From Aestuariicoccus sp032586235 (GTDB lineage: Bacteria > Pseudomonadota > Alphaproteobacteria > Rhodobacterales > Rhodobacteraceae), in NCBI RefSeq assembly GCF_032586235.1, contig NZ_JAWHTD010000031.1, positions 1 to 50,580 on the forward strand: DNA of 50,580 bases, in the 5' to 3' direction. The notes under the pieces were generated by a model, which had not been told where the DNA came from, searched no databases, and saw nothing but the letters and a program-made list of their open reading frames with translations. Below, piece by piece: positions 1 through 7,517 of the stretch; within the stretch, counting starts at the first letter, position 1, and every line of letters starts with the position of its first letter. Made by a program: the position numbers and the translations under genes.

Positions 1-62
1 ATCTCTTCCCGCCAAACGAGTGCAGAAACCTCTTCAAGGCTGCCGGATATGTTGCAGATTAA
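1..62 (+). mobile_element. C-terminal end of an IS630-family transposase (cut by window edge)
   Basis: Reading from base 3, the frame gives about 19 residues ending in NECRNLFKAAGYVAD and a TAA at 60-62. IS630-family DDE transposases typically end in a block of the form 'P(D/N)EC.N(Y/L)F..AGY', and this matches it well. Only the tail is visible, so it cannot be told whether the element is intact to the left. The AT content around it is higher than in the rest of the window. Identification rests on a short tail and is therefore tentative. Confidence 0.5.
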
Positions 63-318
63 ATAGACGACGCTCTAAAAATCTGGTTGGAGTCCCGCTT
101 AGGATTGGCTGGTGGACTGACTGGAACTTTTGAGCATTGCCGAAATGTCTGTTGAGCAGGTCTTGCGCGGCTTGGCTTATCGGCCAGAGCAGCCGCTCAA
201 CTGTGTCCACACATCACCTTCCATTATCTAGCGGGTCACCGTTCCATGCCTTTTTGCTGCTTTGTCCTTGAGATCGGGGCCATGTACAGTTGTTGATCTT
301 TCCGTGTATCATTGTACG

Positions 319-365
319 AAAAATTCCCTTCGGGCGTGCCGGTTCGAGTCCGGCCTTGGGTACCA
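319..365 (+). other. 3' end of a tRNA-Leu-like gene, probable attachment-site remnant
   Basis: The segment holds a variable-arm-like piece (CCCTTCGGG), a perfect T arm (GCCGG-TTCGAGT-CCGGC, 338-354), an acceptor 3' strand CTTGGGT, discriminator A and an encoded CCA (363-365). No matching 5' acceptor (ACCCAAG or GCCCAAG), D arm or anticodon stem lies upstream, so it is not a functional tRNA. The variable-arm piece suggests a class II tRNA, most likely Leu. A 3' tRNA end lacking its 5' half is what integration into a tRNA gene leaves at the far side of an island. By orientation the island would be to the left and chromosome to the right. Confidence 0.65.
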
Positions 366-1186
366 ATGACTTAGCCGATTTTCGGCGGGTCACCTACCGC
401 TCCGATCATTCGCACCGCTCACGAGGTGATGCTGCGTTGCCGGTCTGTCCGGCGGTCGCGGCCGTCTTTTCAGAGCCATCTGCCCGGCATCCCGAAATGT
501 GGCTGGATCATGACGATTTTAGGCGAATGATTCGGAGTTCCCTGACGCCTTGAACGGCGCTTTGGTCGCCAATCGGCGACCGCTATGGCGATTGGTTCGT
601 GCTAGGGAACAAAGCCCGCCAGACTTCCCGCCAAAGCGTGGCCACAATTTGGCAAGGGCGCGAGCGCGGCGATTGTTGTGCAGATGAAAACGCGATCATG
701 GGCCGGGCCGCCAGATATTGCGGTCCCTCAGGCGACAGAGCCTCAAAGCGCATGCTGCGCGGCGGCGACTGTTCGCAATACCGCAACAATCCCATGATTT
801 TTCAGGACTTTTCGGGGCATCTTTTGGCCACATTTGCGGCGCCTTCCGCCTTATTTCACCACGTTTGTGCCATTTTCTCCTTTGTCGACGCGCGCCGGCA
901 ACGTATCACTTTCCCAAGCCCGACTGGGGGGTGAAGACACAAGGCCACGGGGGCGGCCGCTGAACTGTCAGGCATTCGCAAGGATGCGAAGGGATGCGAA
1001 ACCGGAGAACCGGTTGAAGCCGCAGAAGGCGTTCTTCGCCCACGCGAGACGTGGGCAAGGATAACGCGATCCGCTTCGCTGATTTGCAGGCAAGACGAGC
1101 AAACGTGATTTGGGCAGTGCCGCAGGCAGTGTCGCCGCTTTCGCGGCATGGGGATTATCCCCGTCTGATGTGAAGAGGGTCGAGAT
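366..1186. other. Intergenic stretch without a credible gene
   Basis: About 820 bases between the tRNA fragment and the Hint/RTX gene. Short open frames exist on both strands but none has a recognisable product, a good ribosome binding site or a conserved-looking sequence. A 7-bp hairpin GGTCGCC-AATC-GGCGACC sits at 564-581 without a T-run. A purine stretch AGAGGG (1171-1176) precedes the ATG at 1187 and may be its ribosome binding site. The promoter of that gene should lie near the right end but I could not place -35/-10 boxes. Confidence 0.5.
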
Positions 1187-4144
1187 ATGGCTGATTTGAT
1201 TTTGGACTGGGCCGCGCTTGGCGCATATGGCGCCAACCTGGAAGACACCGCGCCCGACGCCGTGACCGCAACCGTGGACACCGGCGGGGTTGCCGTCGAC
1301 ATCACCTTCACGGCGCAGGATGCCGGGGCCTCGGCCTTTACCTTCGACGTCGAGGGATATGTCGCCGAGGGCGAGCCCTTCGATCCGTTCTCGCATCTCA
1401 AGCTCTTCGGCGAGGGTGGCGACGGCGGCGTCGTGTCGCCCACCTCGACCACGGTACTGGATTTCCGCGGCACAGACGCGATGTACACCGACAACGTGCA
1501 GAACGTGTCTTTCCGCCTCAACGACGTGGATCAAAGCGGCAGCTCGGCCGATTTCGGCGACCCGGGCGCGGGTTTCGAGGACAACGTCACCGTCCTGGCC
1601 TATGACGCCGATGGCAACGCCGTTCCGGTATCCCTGACGCCCGCGGGCAACGCCGACGTGTCTGGCGGCTCGGCCACCGGCACGAGCACGTCCGAATTCG
1701 AAGCCGCCGACGGGTCGGTTCTGGTGAACATCGCCGGGCCCGTGTCGCGCATCGAGATCGTCTACGAGAACGGCGATGTCGAGGCGCAAGGCGTGCTGGT
1801 GTCGGATGTCTATTTCTCGACCGTGGATGCCGAGGACGACAACCTGCCGCCGGTCGCGGTGGACGATATCGTCGATGTGGACATGAACACCGAAACGGTG
1901 ATCGACGCGGCCGCCAACGATACCGATCCAGATGGCGATCCGGTGACCGTCGCCAGCATTGGCGATCCGGCGAACGGGACCGCTGTGCTGAACGCAGACG
2001 GCACCGTCAGCTATACGCCGAACTTCGACTATATCGGCGAGGACACCATCTCCTACGTCGCAAGCGACGGCAACGGCGGCACCGACGAGGGCCAGATCAT
2101 CGTCACCGTGGTCAACACCGATCCCGATGAGCCGCCGGTGGCCGTCGACGACACCCTGACCACCGAGCTTGACACCTCGATCACGCTGAACCCGACCGAT
2201 AACGATATCGACCCCGAGGGCCAGCCGCTCTTTGTGTCCGAGATCGGCACGCCGGCCAACGGCACCGCCGTGCTGAACGGCGATGGCACCGTGACCTATA
2301 CGCCGAACCCCGGTTTCCTGGGCGACGACAGCTTTACCTACGAGGTGGTCGACACCGAGGGTCTGGCCGATTTCGGCACCGTCTACGTGACCGTCGAGGA
2401 AGCCCCGGCAGAACCGCGCATCGACACCGACGTCTTCCCGGTAGATCCGGCGGATCAGGCGCTCGATCCGCTTGACGGCCTGGACGAGGATCCCGATCCC
2501 AGCGATGACCTGGACGACATCACCGGCACGGGCGGCGCCGACAGCATCGCCACGGGCGACGACGACGACACGATCTCTGGCGGCGCGGGCGACGATGTGA
2601 TCGAGCCGGGCATAGACGACGATGTCGTCGACGGCGGCACCGGCAACGACACGATCATCGACGTGCAGGGCGCCGACACGATCTACGGCGGTCAGGGCGA
2701 CGACGTGATCAACGCGGGCATCGACACCTTCTCGGATTACGAGGGCGACGATCCCAGCTTTGCACCGGGCACACCGCTGAACGATCTGGGCTTTACCGCC
2801 GATCCCAACCAGGAAGACGGGCGCGACAGCGTTCAGGGCAACCGCGGCAACGATATCATCAACACCGGCGACGACCGTGACACGATCGACGGCGGCGGCG
2901 AGAACGACACCATCAACGCCGGTATCGACGATGACCTCGTCATGGGCGGCCAGGGTGACGATTCGATCATCGGCTCGCACGGGTCCGATACGCTGGATGG
3001 CGGGCAGGGCAACGATTACATCGACGGCTCGAACTTCGCCGCGCTCGAACTGGTCGATGCGATCGACACGGTGCCGGAAAACGACCGCGACCTGATCGAC
3101 GGTGCACTGGGTGACGACACGCTGATCGGCGGCGACGACGACGACACGCTGATCGGCGGGTCGGGCGACGACAGCCTCGACGGCGGCATCGACGAGGACA
3201 GCCTGCTGGGCGGCGCGGATGACGACACGCTGATCGGCGGCCAGGGCGACGACACGCTCGACGGCGGCGCCGGTGTGGACATGATCGACGGTGGCACGGA
3301 TCGCGACACCATCGTGGTTGGCAGCGCGTCCGAGGGCATCGGCGACACCGTGCAGGGCGGTTTCGAGGGCGACGATTTCGACACGCTGGACCTCAGCGGC
3401 GCGGGCGAGCGCGGAACCGACTGGCGTCTGGTGGACGTGCGCCCCGACGATGACGGCCCGGGCCGCGACCCGAACGGCATCGACGGCACCGTCGAATTCC
3501 TCGACGGCGCGGGCGGCGTCACCGGAACGATGGACTTCTTCAACATCGAACAGGTCGTGCCCTGCTTTACCCCCGGCACGCTGATCGCCACGCCTCAGGG
3601 TGAAAAGCTGGTCGAGGATCTGCGCGAAGGCGACCGGGTCATCACCCGCGACAACGGCATCCAGGAAATCCGCTGGGTCGGCCGCAAGGACCTGACCGGC
3701 CATGTGCTGGCCCGCAAGCCGCATATGAAACCGATCCTGATCCAGAAGGGCGCTTTGGGCAACGGGCTGCCCGAGCATGACATGCTGCTGTCGCCGAACC
3801 ACCGCGTTCTGGTCAACAACGACAAGACGGCGCTTTATTTCGAGGAACGCGAAGTGCTGGCCGCGGCCAAGCATCTGATCGGGCTCGAGGGCGTGGACGA
3901 GGTGCGGACGCTGGGCGTGTCCTACATCCACTTCATGTTCGACAGCCACGAGGTGGTTTTGTCGAACGGTGCCTGGACCGAAAGCTTCCAGCCCGGCGAT
4001 TACAGCCTGAACGGCATCGGCAACGCGCAGCGCCAGGAAATCCTGGAACTGTTCCCCGAGCTGGCAGAGGCGGACGGGCTGAACGCCTATGCCTCGGCCC
4101 GCCGGTCGCTGAAGAAACACGAAGCTCAGCTGCTGACCAAGTAA
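1187..4144 (+). CDS. Hint-domain protein with cadherin-like and RTX repeats
   Basis: A 985-residue acidic protein without an N-terminal signal peptide. Residues about 218-401 form two tandem cadherin-like/VCBS-type units, each starting PPVAVDD and containing NGT.VLN.DGT..YTPN. Residues about 445-725 hold glycine/aspartate nonapeptides (GGQGDD.I.G type) that bind calcium in RTX proteins exported by type I secretion. The C-terminal Hint domain starts at Cys793 (CFTPGTLIATP) with the SPNHRVL histidine at 872. Cys793 is the only cysteine I find. Hint domains of this family self-cleave or transfer the upstream chain. No intein-type C-terminal His-Asn is evident, so cleavage rather than splicing is inferred. 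No type I export genes are in the window. A strong terminator follows. The target and role of the protein are unknown. Confidence 0.85.
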   Translation: MADLILDWAALGAYGANLEDTAPDAVTATVDTGGVAVDITFTAQDAGASAFTFDVEGYVAEGEPFDPFSHLKLFGEGGDGGVVSPTSTTVLDFRGTDAMYTDNVQNVSFRLNDVDQSGSSADFGDPGAGFEDNVTVLAYDADGNAVPVSLTPAGNADVSGGSATGTSTSEFEAADGSVLVNIAGPVSRIEIVYENGDVEAQGVLVSDVYFSTVDAEDDNLPPVAVDDIVDVDMNTETVIDAAANDTDPDGDPVTVASIGDPANGTAVLNADGTVSYTPNFDYIGEDTISYVASDGNGGTDEGQIIVTVVNTDPDEPPVAVDDTLTTELDTSITLNPTDNDIDPEGQPLFVSEIGTPANGTAVLNGDGTVTYTPNPGFLGDDSFTYEVVDTEGLADFGTVYVTVEEAPAEPRIDTDVFPVDPADQALDPLDGLDEDPDPSDDLDDITGTGGADSIATGDDDDTISGGAGDDVIEPGIDDDVVDGGTGNDTIIDVQGADTIYGGQGDDVINAGIDTFSDYEGDDPSFAPGTPLNDLGFTADPNQEDGRDSVQGNRGNDIINTGDDRDTIDGGGENDTINAGIDDDLVMGGQGDDSIIGSHGSDTLDGGQGNDYIDGSNFAALELVDAIDTVPENDRDLIDGALGDDTLIGGDDDDTLIGGSGDDSLDGGIDEDSLLGGADDDTLIGGQGDDTLDGGAGVDMIDGGTDRDTIVVGSASEGIGDTVQGGFEGDDFDTLDLSGAGERGTDWRLVDVRPDDDGPGRDPNGIDGTVEFLDGAGGVTGTMDFFNIEQVVPCFTPGTLIATPQGEKLVEDLREGDRVITRDNGIQEIRWVGRKDLTGHVLARKPHMKPILIQKGALGNGLPEHDMLLSPNHRVLVNNDKTALYFEEREVLAAAKHLIGLEGVDEVRTLGVSYIHFMFDSHEVVLSNGAWTESFQPGDYSLNGIGNAQRQEILELFPELAEADGLNAYASARRSLKKHEAQLLTK

Positions 4145-4202
4145 GCTCTACCGCATATGCAGCCGTTCCGGCGCTGCGGTCTGCGCCGGAACTGACGGAA
4201 GC

Positions 4203-4230
4203 GGGGCGATCTTCGGATCGCCCCGTCTTT
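4203..4230 (+). terminator. Rho-independent terminator of the Hint/RTX gene
   Basis: A perfect 9-bp stem, GGGGCGATC (4203-4211) with GATCGCCCC (4216-4224), closed by a TTCG tetraloop and followed by GTCTTTCTGTTT. It lies 59 bases after the stop codon. The T-rich tract is only on the plus strand, so it serves the Hint gene rather than the convergent gene ending at 4295. Confidence 0.85.
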
Positions 4231-4294
4231 CTGTTTGCGGTATTAGGACGCAAACCCAAAGGGTTGCGCGCGTTTTTTGAAGTTGTAGAGGGGC

Positions 4295-4912
4295 CTACGC
4301 CGGGTTCAGCGCACGCCACGCGTCCCAGGCTTCGGGCGTGTCCAGATCGGTCAGCGCGTGTTTCCCCGGCAGCGCCACAAAGCGGACGCGATGGCGATTG
4401 GCCCTCAGAACATCGCGCGCGCCTTGGTCGCCGGTCAGCTGCGCAATGGCGTTGAAGCAGTCGCGCGGAAAAAGCACCGGATGGCCCGGGGTGCCGTCCT
4501 CGGTCGTGCCTTGCTGCAGAGTTGGGTGAGGACAGGCGCGGAAGCCTTTGATCAAAAGACGTAAATCCTGTTCGCAGATGTCGGGCATATCGGCCGGCAG
4601 GATCATCACCGCGTCGATGTCTCGCGGCAGATACGCCACCCCCCGCCGCAGCGAGGCCGACATGCCCAGATCGGCGTCGGGCACCGCGACGATCTGCACC
4701 GGCAGGCCTTCGATGGCCGCGCGGCGCGGATGATCGTGATCGGGCAAAGTGACAGTGACATGATCGGCGACCGCCAGTGCGCATTGCGCCTGCCGGCGCA
4801 ACAGCGGCACCCGGTCCACAAGCTGCAAGAGCTTGTCGGCCCCACGCATACGGGTTCCGAACCCGGCGGCGGGGATTAAGACGGCAATTCCTCCCATGCG
4901 TGTGTCATACAT
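4295..4912 (-). CDS. MobA/MocA-like nucleotidyltransferase
   Basis: A 205-residue protein with the N-terminal nucleotide-binding signature PAAGFGTRM.GADKLL and a later PADMP metal/substrate motif, both typical of the MobA-like NTP transferase superfamily. MocA members cytidylate molybdopterin to make the MCD cofactor used by xanthine dehydrogenase and CO-dehydrogenase-type enzymes, so a role in maturing such an enzyme is plausible but not shown. It lies 17 bases downstream of the flavoprotein gene ending at 4930 and is probably cotranscribed with it. The ATG at 4912 has no clear ribosome binding site. The ATG five codons later (4897) is an alternative start and would still keep the whole nucleotide-binding motif. 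Confidence 0.75.
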   Translation of the reverse strand: MYDTRMGGIAVLIPAAGFGTRMRGADKLLQLVDRVPLLRRQAQCALAVADHVTVTLPDHDHPRRAAIEGLPVQIVAVPDADLGMSASLRRGVAYLPRDIDAVMILPADMPDICEQDLRLLIKGFRACPHPTLQQGTTEDGTPGHPVLFPRDCFNAIAQLTGDQGARDVLRANRHRVRFVALPGKHALTDLDTPEAWDAWRALNPA

Positions 4913-4929
4913 GATTCGGTCCGAATCAC

Positions 4930-7338
4930 CTAGCCGCGCATACGTGTGCCATCCGCGTCAAAGAGCGATTCGGTCAATAAATGTGCGGGGCAGAGGCGCC
5001 CGAGTATCTCGATTTCCGCCGTAAGCCCCGGTTTTACCTGGGTTCGGGGAATCAGCGCGAGGGCAATGGATTTTCCCGCATAATGCGAAAATCCGCCCGA
5101 GGTGCAGAACCCCTGAACCGTGCCGCCGATCCAGACCGGCTCGTATCCGTGGACGTCGGCATCCTCGGTCTCGACCTCGAACGCCACCAGGGTCCGGGCG
5201 GGCGGCATGGCGCGTTCGGCCTCGGCGGCGGCGCGGCCGATGAAATCGGCGGGCTTGGTCCAGGCGATGAACCGGTCGAGCCCGGTTTCGGCGGGGGTGT
5301 AATCGGGCGAGAATTCCGACAGCCAAGAGCCGAAGAACCGGTCGAGCCGCAGCGACATCATCGCGCGCATCCCGAAGGGGCGCATTCCGTGCGGCTGCCC
5401 GGCCTGCCAGAGCGTGTGCCAGAGCTGTCGCTGCGCCATCGGATCGCAGAAAATCTCGTACCCCAGATCGCCGGTGTAGCTGACGCGCTGCACGATGCAA
5501 TCGGTCTGGCCGACGGTCATGCGGCGCACGTCCATGAATTTCATCGCCTGCACGTCGTCCCGGGTGCAGGCGGCCAGCACGTCACGCGCCCGTGGCCCGG
5601 CGATCTGAAAGCCGTTGAGGCAGTCGCTGAGGTTCTCGACCGCGACGCCGTCCTGCAGGTTCTGCAGGAACCAGCGCATGTGATAGGCCTGCGAGCCGTA
5701 AGAGGCGGTCAGGCGAAATTCAGTGTCGCTCAGGCACGACACGGTGAAATCGCCGATCACCCGGCCCTTGGGCGACAGCATCGGCGTCAGCGACATGCGT
5801 CCGGGCGCGGGGATGCGCCCGGCCATGATTCGGTCGAGCCAGCCGCGGGCGGCCGCGCCGGTAATTCGGTATTTCCCGAAATTATGAACTTCGTTGATTC
5901 CGACGCCATTGCGCACCGCCGCCACCTCGCGCGCGGTGGCGGCGAAAGCGTTGGAGCGGCGGAAAGACGGAGTCTCGTATCGTGGCTCATCCGGTTCGGC
6001 GAAATAATTGACCACCTCGAGCCCGAATTGATGGCCCCAGACCGCGCCCATCGTGTCGAAGATGTCGTACATCGGGGTTGTGCGGTTGGGGCGCGCGGCG
6101 GGCAGTTCCTCGTTCGGGTAGCTGACCGAAAAGCGTTTCTGGTAGTTCTCGATCACCTTGGGGCGCGTGTAGCCGGGGCTGATCCAGTCGCCGAAACGCG
6201 CCACGTCCATGGCCGTGACGTCGCGCTCGCATTCGCCTTGGGTCATCCATTGCGCCAGCATCAGCCCGACGCCGCCGCCCTGGCTGAAGCCCGCCATGAC
6301 GCCGCAGGCCGACCAATAGCCGCGCATCCCCGGCACAGGACCGACCAGAGGGTTGCCGTCGGGGGCAAAGGTGAACGGGCCGTGGATCACCGACTTGACC
6401 CCGGCGCGTTCCAGGACGGGGAAGCGTTTGTAGGCAAAGTCGATGCTGTCGGCGATCTTGTCGAAATCGTCGGGCAAGAGTTCATGGCCGAACGTCCACG
6501 GCGTGCCGTCAACCGCCCAGGGCCGGCAGGGCTGTTCGTAAAACCCGATGCAGAGCCCGCGCCCTTCCTGCCGCAGATAGCTTTCGCCGGCGGGGTCCAT
6601 CACATGGGGGTGTTCCTTCGATCTTTCGTGAATTTCGGAAATATCGTCGGTGACGATGTATTGATGCTCCATGGGGTGGAGCGGCAGATAGACGCCCGCC
6701 ATCGCGCCCACCTCGCGTGCCCAGAGGCCGCCGGCGTTGACCACGTGTTCGGCATGGATCGTGCCCTTGTCGGTGACCACGTCCCAGGTGCCATCGAGGC
6801 GCTGGTTGGTCTCGTGCACCATGTTATGGGTTTCGATCGTGGCCCCGCCCATCCGCGCGGCGCGCGCATAGGCATGGGTGGTGCCGGAGGGATCGAGATG
6901 GCCATCCAGCGGATCGTAAAGCGCGCCGAGGATGCCGTCGGTGTTGACGATGGGGGCGAGTTGCGCGATTTCCTCGGGGCCGACGATCTCGGTCTCGAGG
7001 CCCATGTAGCGGTGCTTGGCGCGCTCGGCGAGCAGCATGTCGAAGCGGTCGGCATTGTCGGCCAGCGTGATGCCGCCGACGTGGTGCAGCCCGCAGGACA
7101 TGCCGGTGATCGCCTCGAGTTCCTTGTAAAGCTTGATCGTATAGCCCTGCAGCGCGGCCATGTTGGTGTCGCCGTTGAGCGTGTGAAAGCCGCCCGCCGC
7201 GTGCCATGTGCTGCCCGACGTCAGCTCGGACCGTTCCAGCAGCATCACGTCGGACCAGCCGAGCTTGGTCAGGTGGTAGAGCACCGAACAGCCGACGACG
7301 CCGCCGCCGATGACGCAGACGCGGGTGGTGGTTTTCAT
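4930..7338 (-). CDS. GcvT-type FAD-dependent oxidoreductase (dimethylglycine/sarcosine dehydrogenase-like)
   Basis: An 802-residue two-part enzyme. The N-terminal half is a DAO-type FAD domain with the dinucleotide motif IGGGVVG at 10-16 and SGSTWHAAG around His46. The equivalent histidine carries covalent FAD in mammalian dimethylglycine and sarcosine dehydrogenases, as I recall. The C-terminal half (about 420-800) is a GcvT/aminomethyltransferase-like folate domain. Such enzymes oxidatively demethylate N-methyl amines and pass one-carbon units to tetrahydrofolate. The true substrate (dimethylglycine, sarcosine or another) cannot be read from sequence. It faces a paralogue starting at 7518 across 179 bases, an arrangement suggesting shared control. 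The MobA-like gene follows closely. Confidence 0.85.
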   Translation of the reverse strand: MKTTTRVCVIGGGVVGCSVLYHLTKLGWSDVMLLERSELTSGSTWHAAGGFHTLNGDTNMAALQGYTIKLYKELEAITGMSCGLHHVGGITLADNADRFDMLLAERAKHRYMGLETEIVGPEEIAQLAPIVNTDGILGALYDPLDGHLDPSGTTHAYARAARMGGATIETHNMVHETNQRLDGTWDVVTDKGTIHAEHVVNAGGLWAREVGAMAGVYLPLHPMEHQYIVTDDISEIHERSKEHPHVMDPAGESYLRQEGRGLCIGFYEQPCRPWAVDGTPWTFGHELLPDDFDKIADSIDFAYKRFPVLERAGVKSVIHGPFTFAPDGNPLVGPVPGMRGYWSACGVMAGFSQGGGVGLMLAQWMTQGECERDVTAMDVARFGDWISPGYTRPKVIENYQKRFSVSYPNEELPAARPNRTTPMYDIFDTMGAVWGHQFGLEVVNYFAEPDEPRYETPSFRRSNAFAATAREVAAVRNGVGINEVHNFGKYRITGAAARGWLDRIMAGRIPAPGRMSLTPMLSPKGRVIGDFTVSCLSDTEFRLTASYGSQAYHMRWFLQNLQDGVAVENLSDCLNGFQIAGPRARDVLAACTRDDVQAMKFMDVRRMTVGQTDCIVQRVSYTGDLGYEIFCDPMAQRQLWHTLWQAGQPHGMRPFGMRAMMSLRLDRFFGSWLSEFSPDYTPAETGLDRFIAWTKPADFIGRAAAEAERAMPPARTLVAFEVETEDADVHGYEPVWIGGTVQGFCTSGGFSHYAGKSIALALIPRTQVKPGLTAEIEILGRLCPAHLLTESLFDADGTRMRG

Positions 7339-7384
7339 GGGCTCGTCCTTTCCTGGATTGCCGTCTCGCCCCGGGGCATGGGGC

Positions 7385-7425
7385 GGATGCCTCCGGCGGG
7401 AGTATTTCTGCCAAGAAGAAGATGG
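7385..7425 (+). repeat. Intergenic GC-rich repeat with a GTATTT core
   Basis: Between the divergent flavoprotein genes lies GCCTCCGGCGGGAGTATTT followed by CTGCCAAGAAGAAG. I recognise this as a version of a dispersed intergenic sequence frequent in Rhodobacteraceae genomes. It resembles, in its TATTT.TGxx tail, the repeats at 17683-17748, 22153-22202 and 48727-48779. The short CCTCCGGCGGG palindrome could form a small hairpin. Function unknown. Confidence 0.5.
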
Positions 7426-7517
7426 GGAGGGCCGCGGGCGACGCGCGATGTCGCGAATGGGCGATTGCAGGGTTTTGCGCCGGGTTTAGGTGGGGCGGTC
7501 AGATGGGAGAATGAGCC

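Noticed and set aside
290..553. 87-residue frame running through the tRNA fragment
   Set aside because: It passes across the tRNA 3' end and has no ribosome binding site or family.
564..581. GGTCGCC/GGCGACC hairpin as a terminator
   Set aside because: No T-run on either strand and no gene ending nearby.
2521..3360. Repeated GGCGACGAC-like units as a CRISPR or DNA repeat array
   Set aside because: They are codon-level repeats encoding RTX nonapeptides in one reading frame; no spacer-repeat pattern.
968..4120. 1050-residue open frame on the minus strand opposite the Hint/RTX gene
   Set aside because: It mirrors a GC-rich repetitive gene; the composition is an antisense artefact with no domain, while the plus strand has clear domains.
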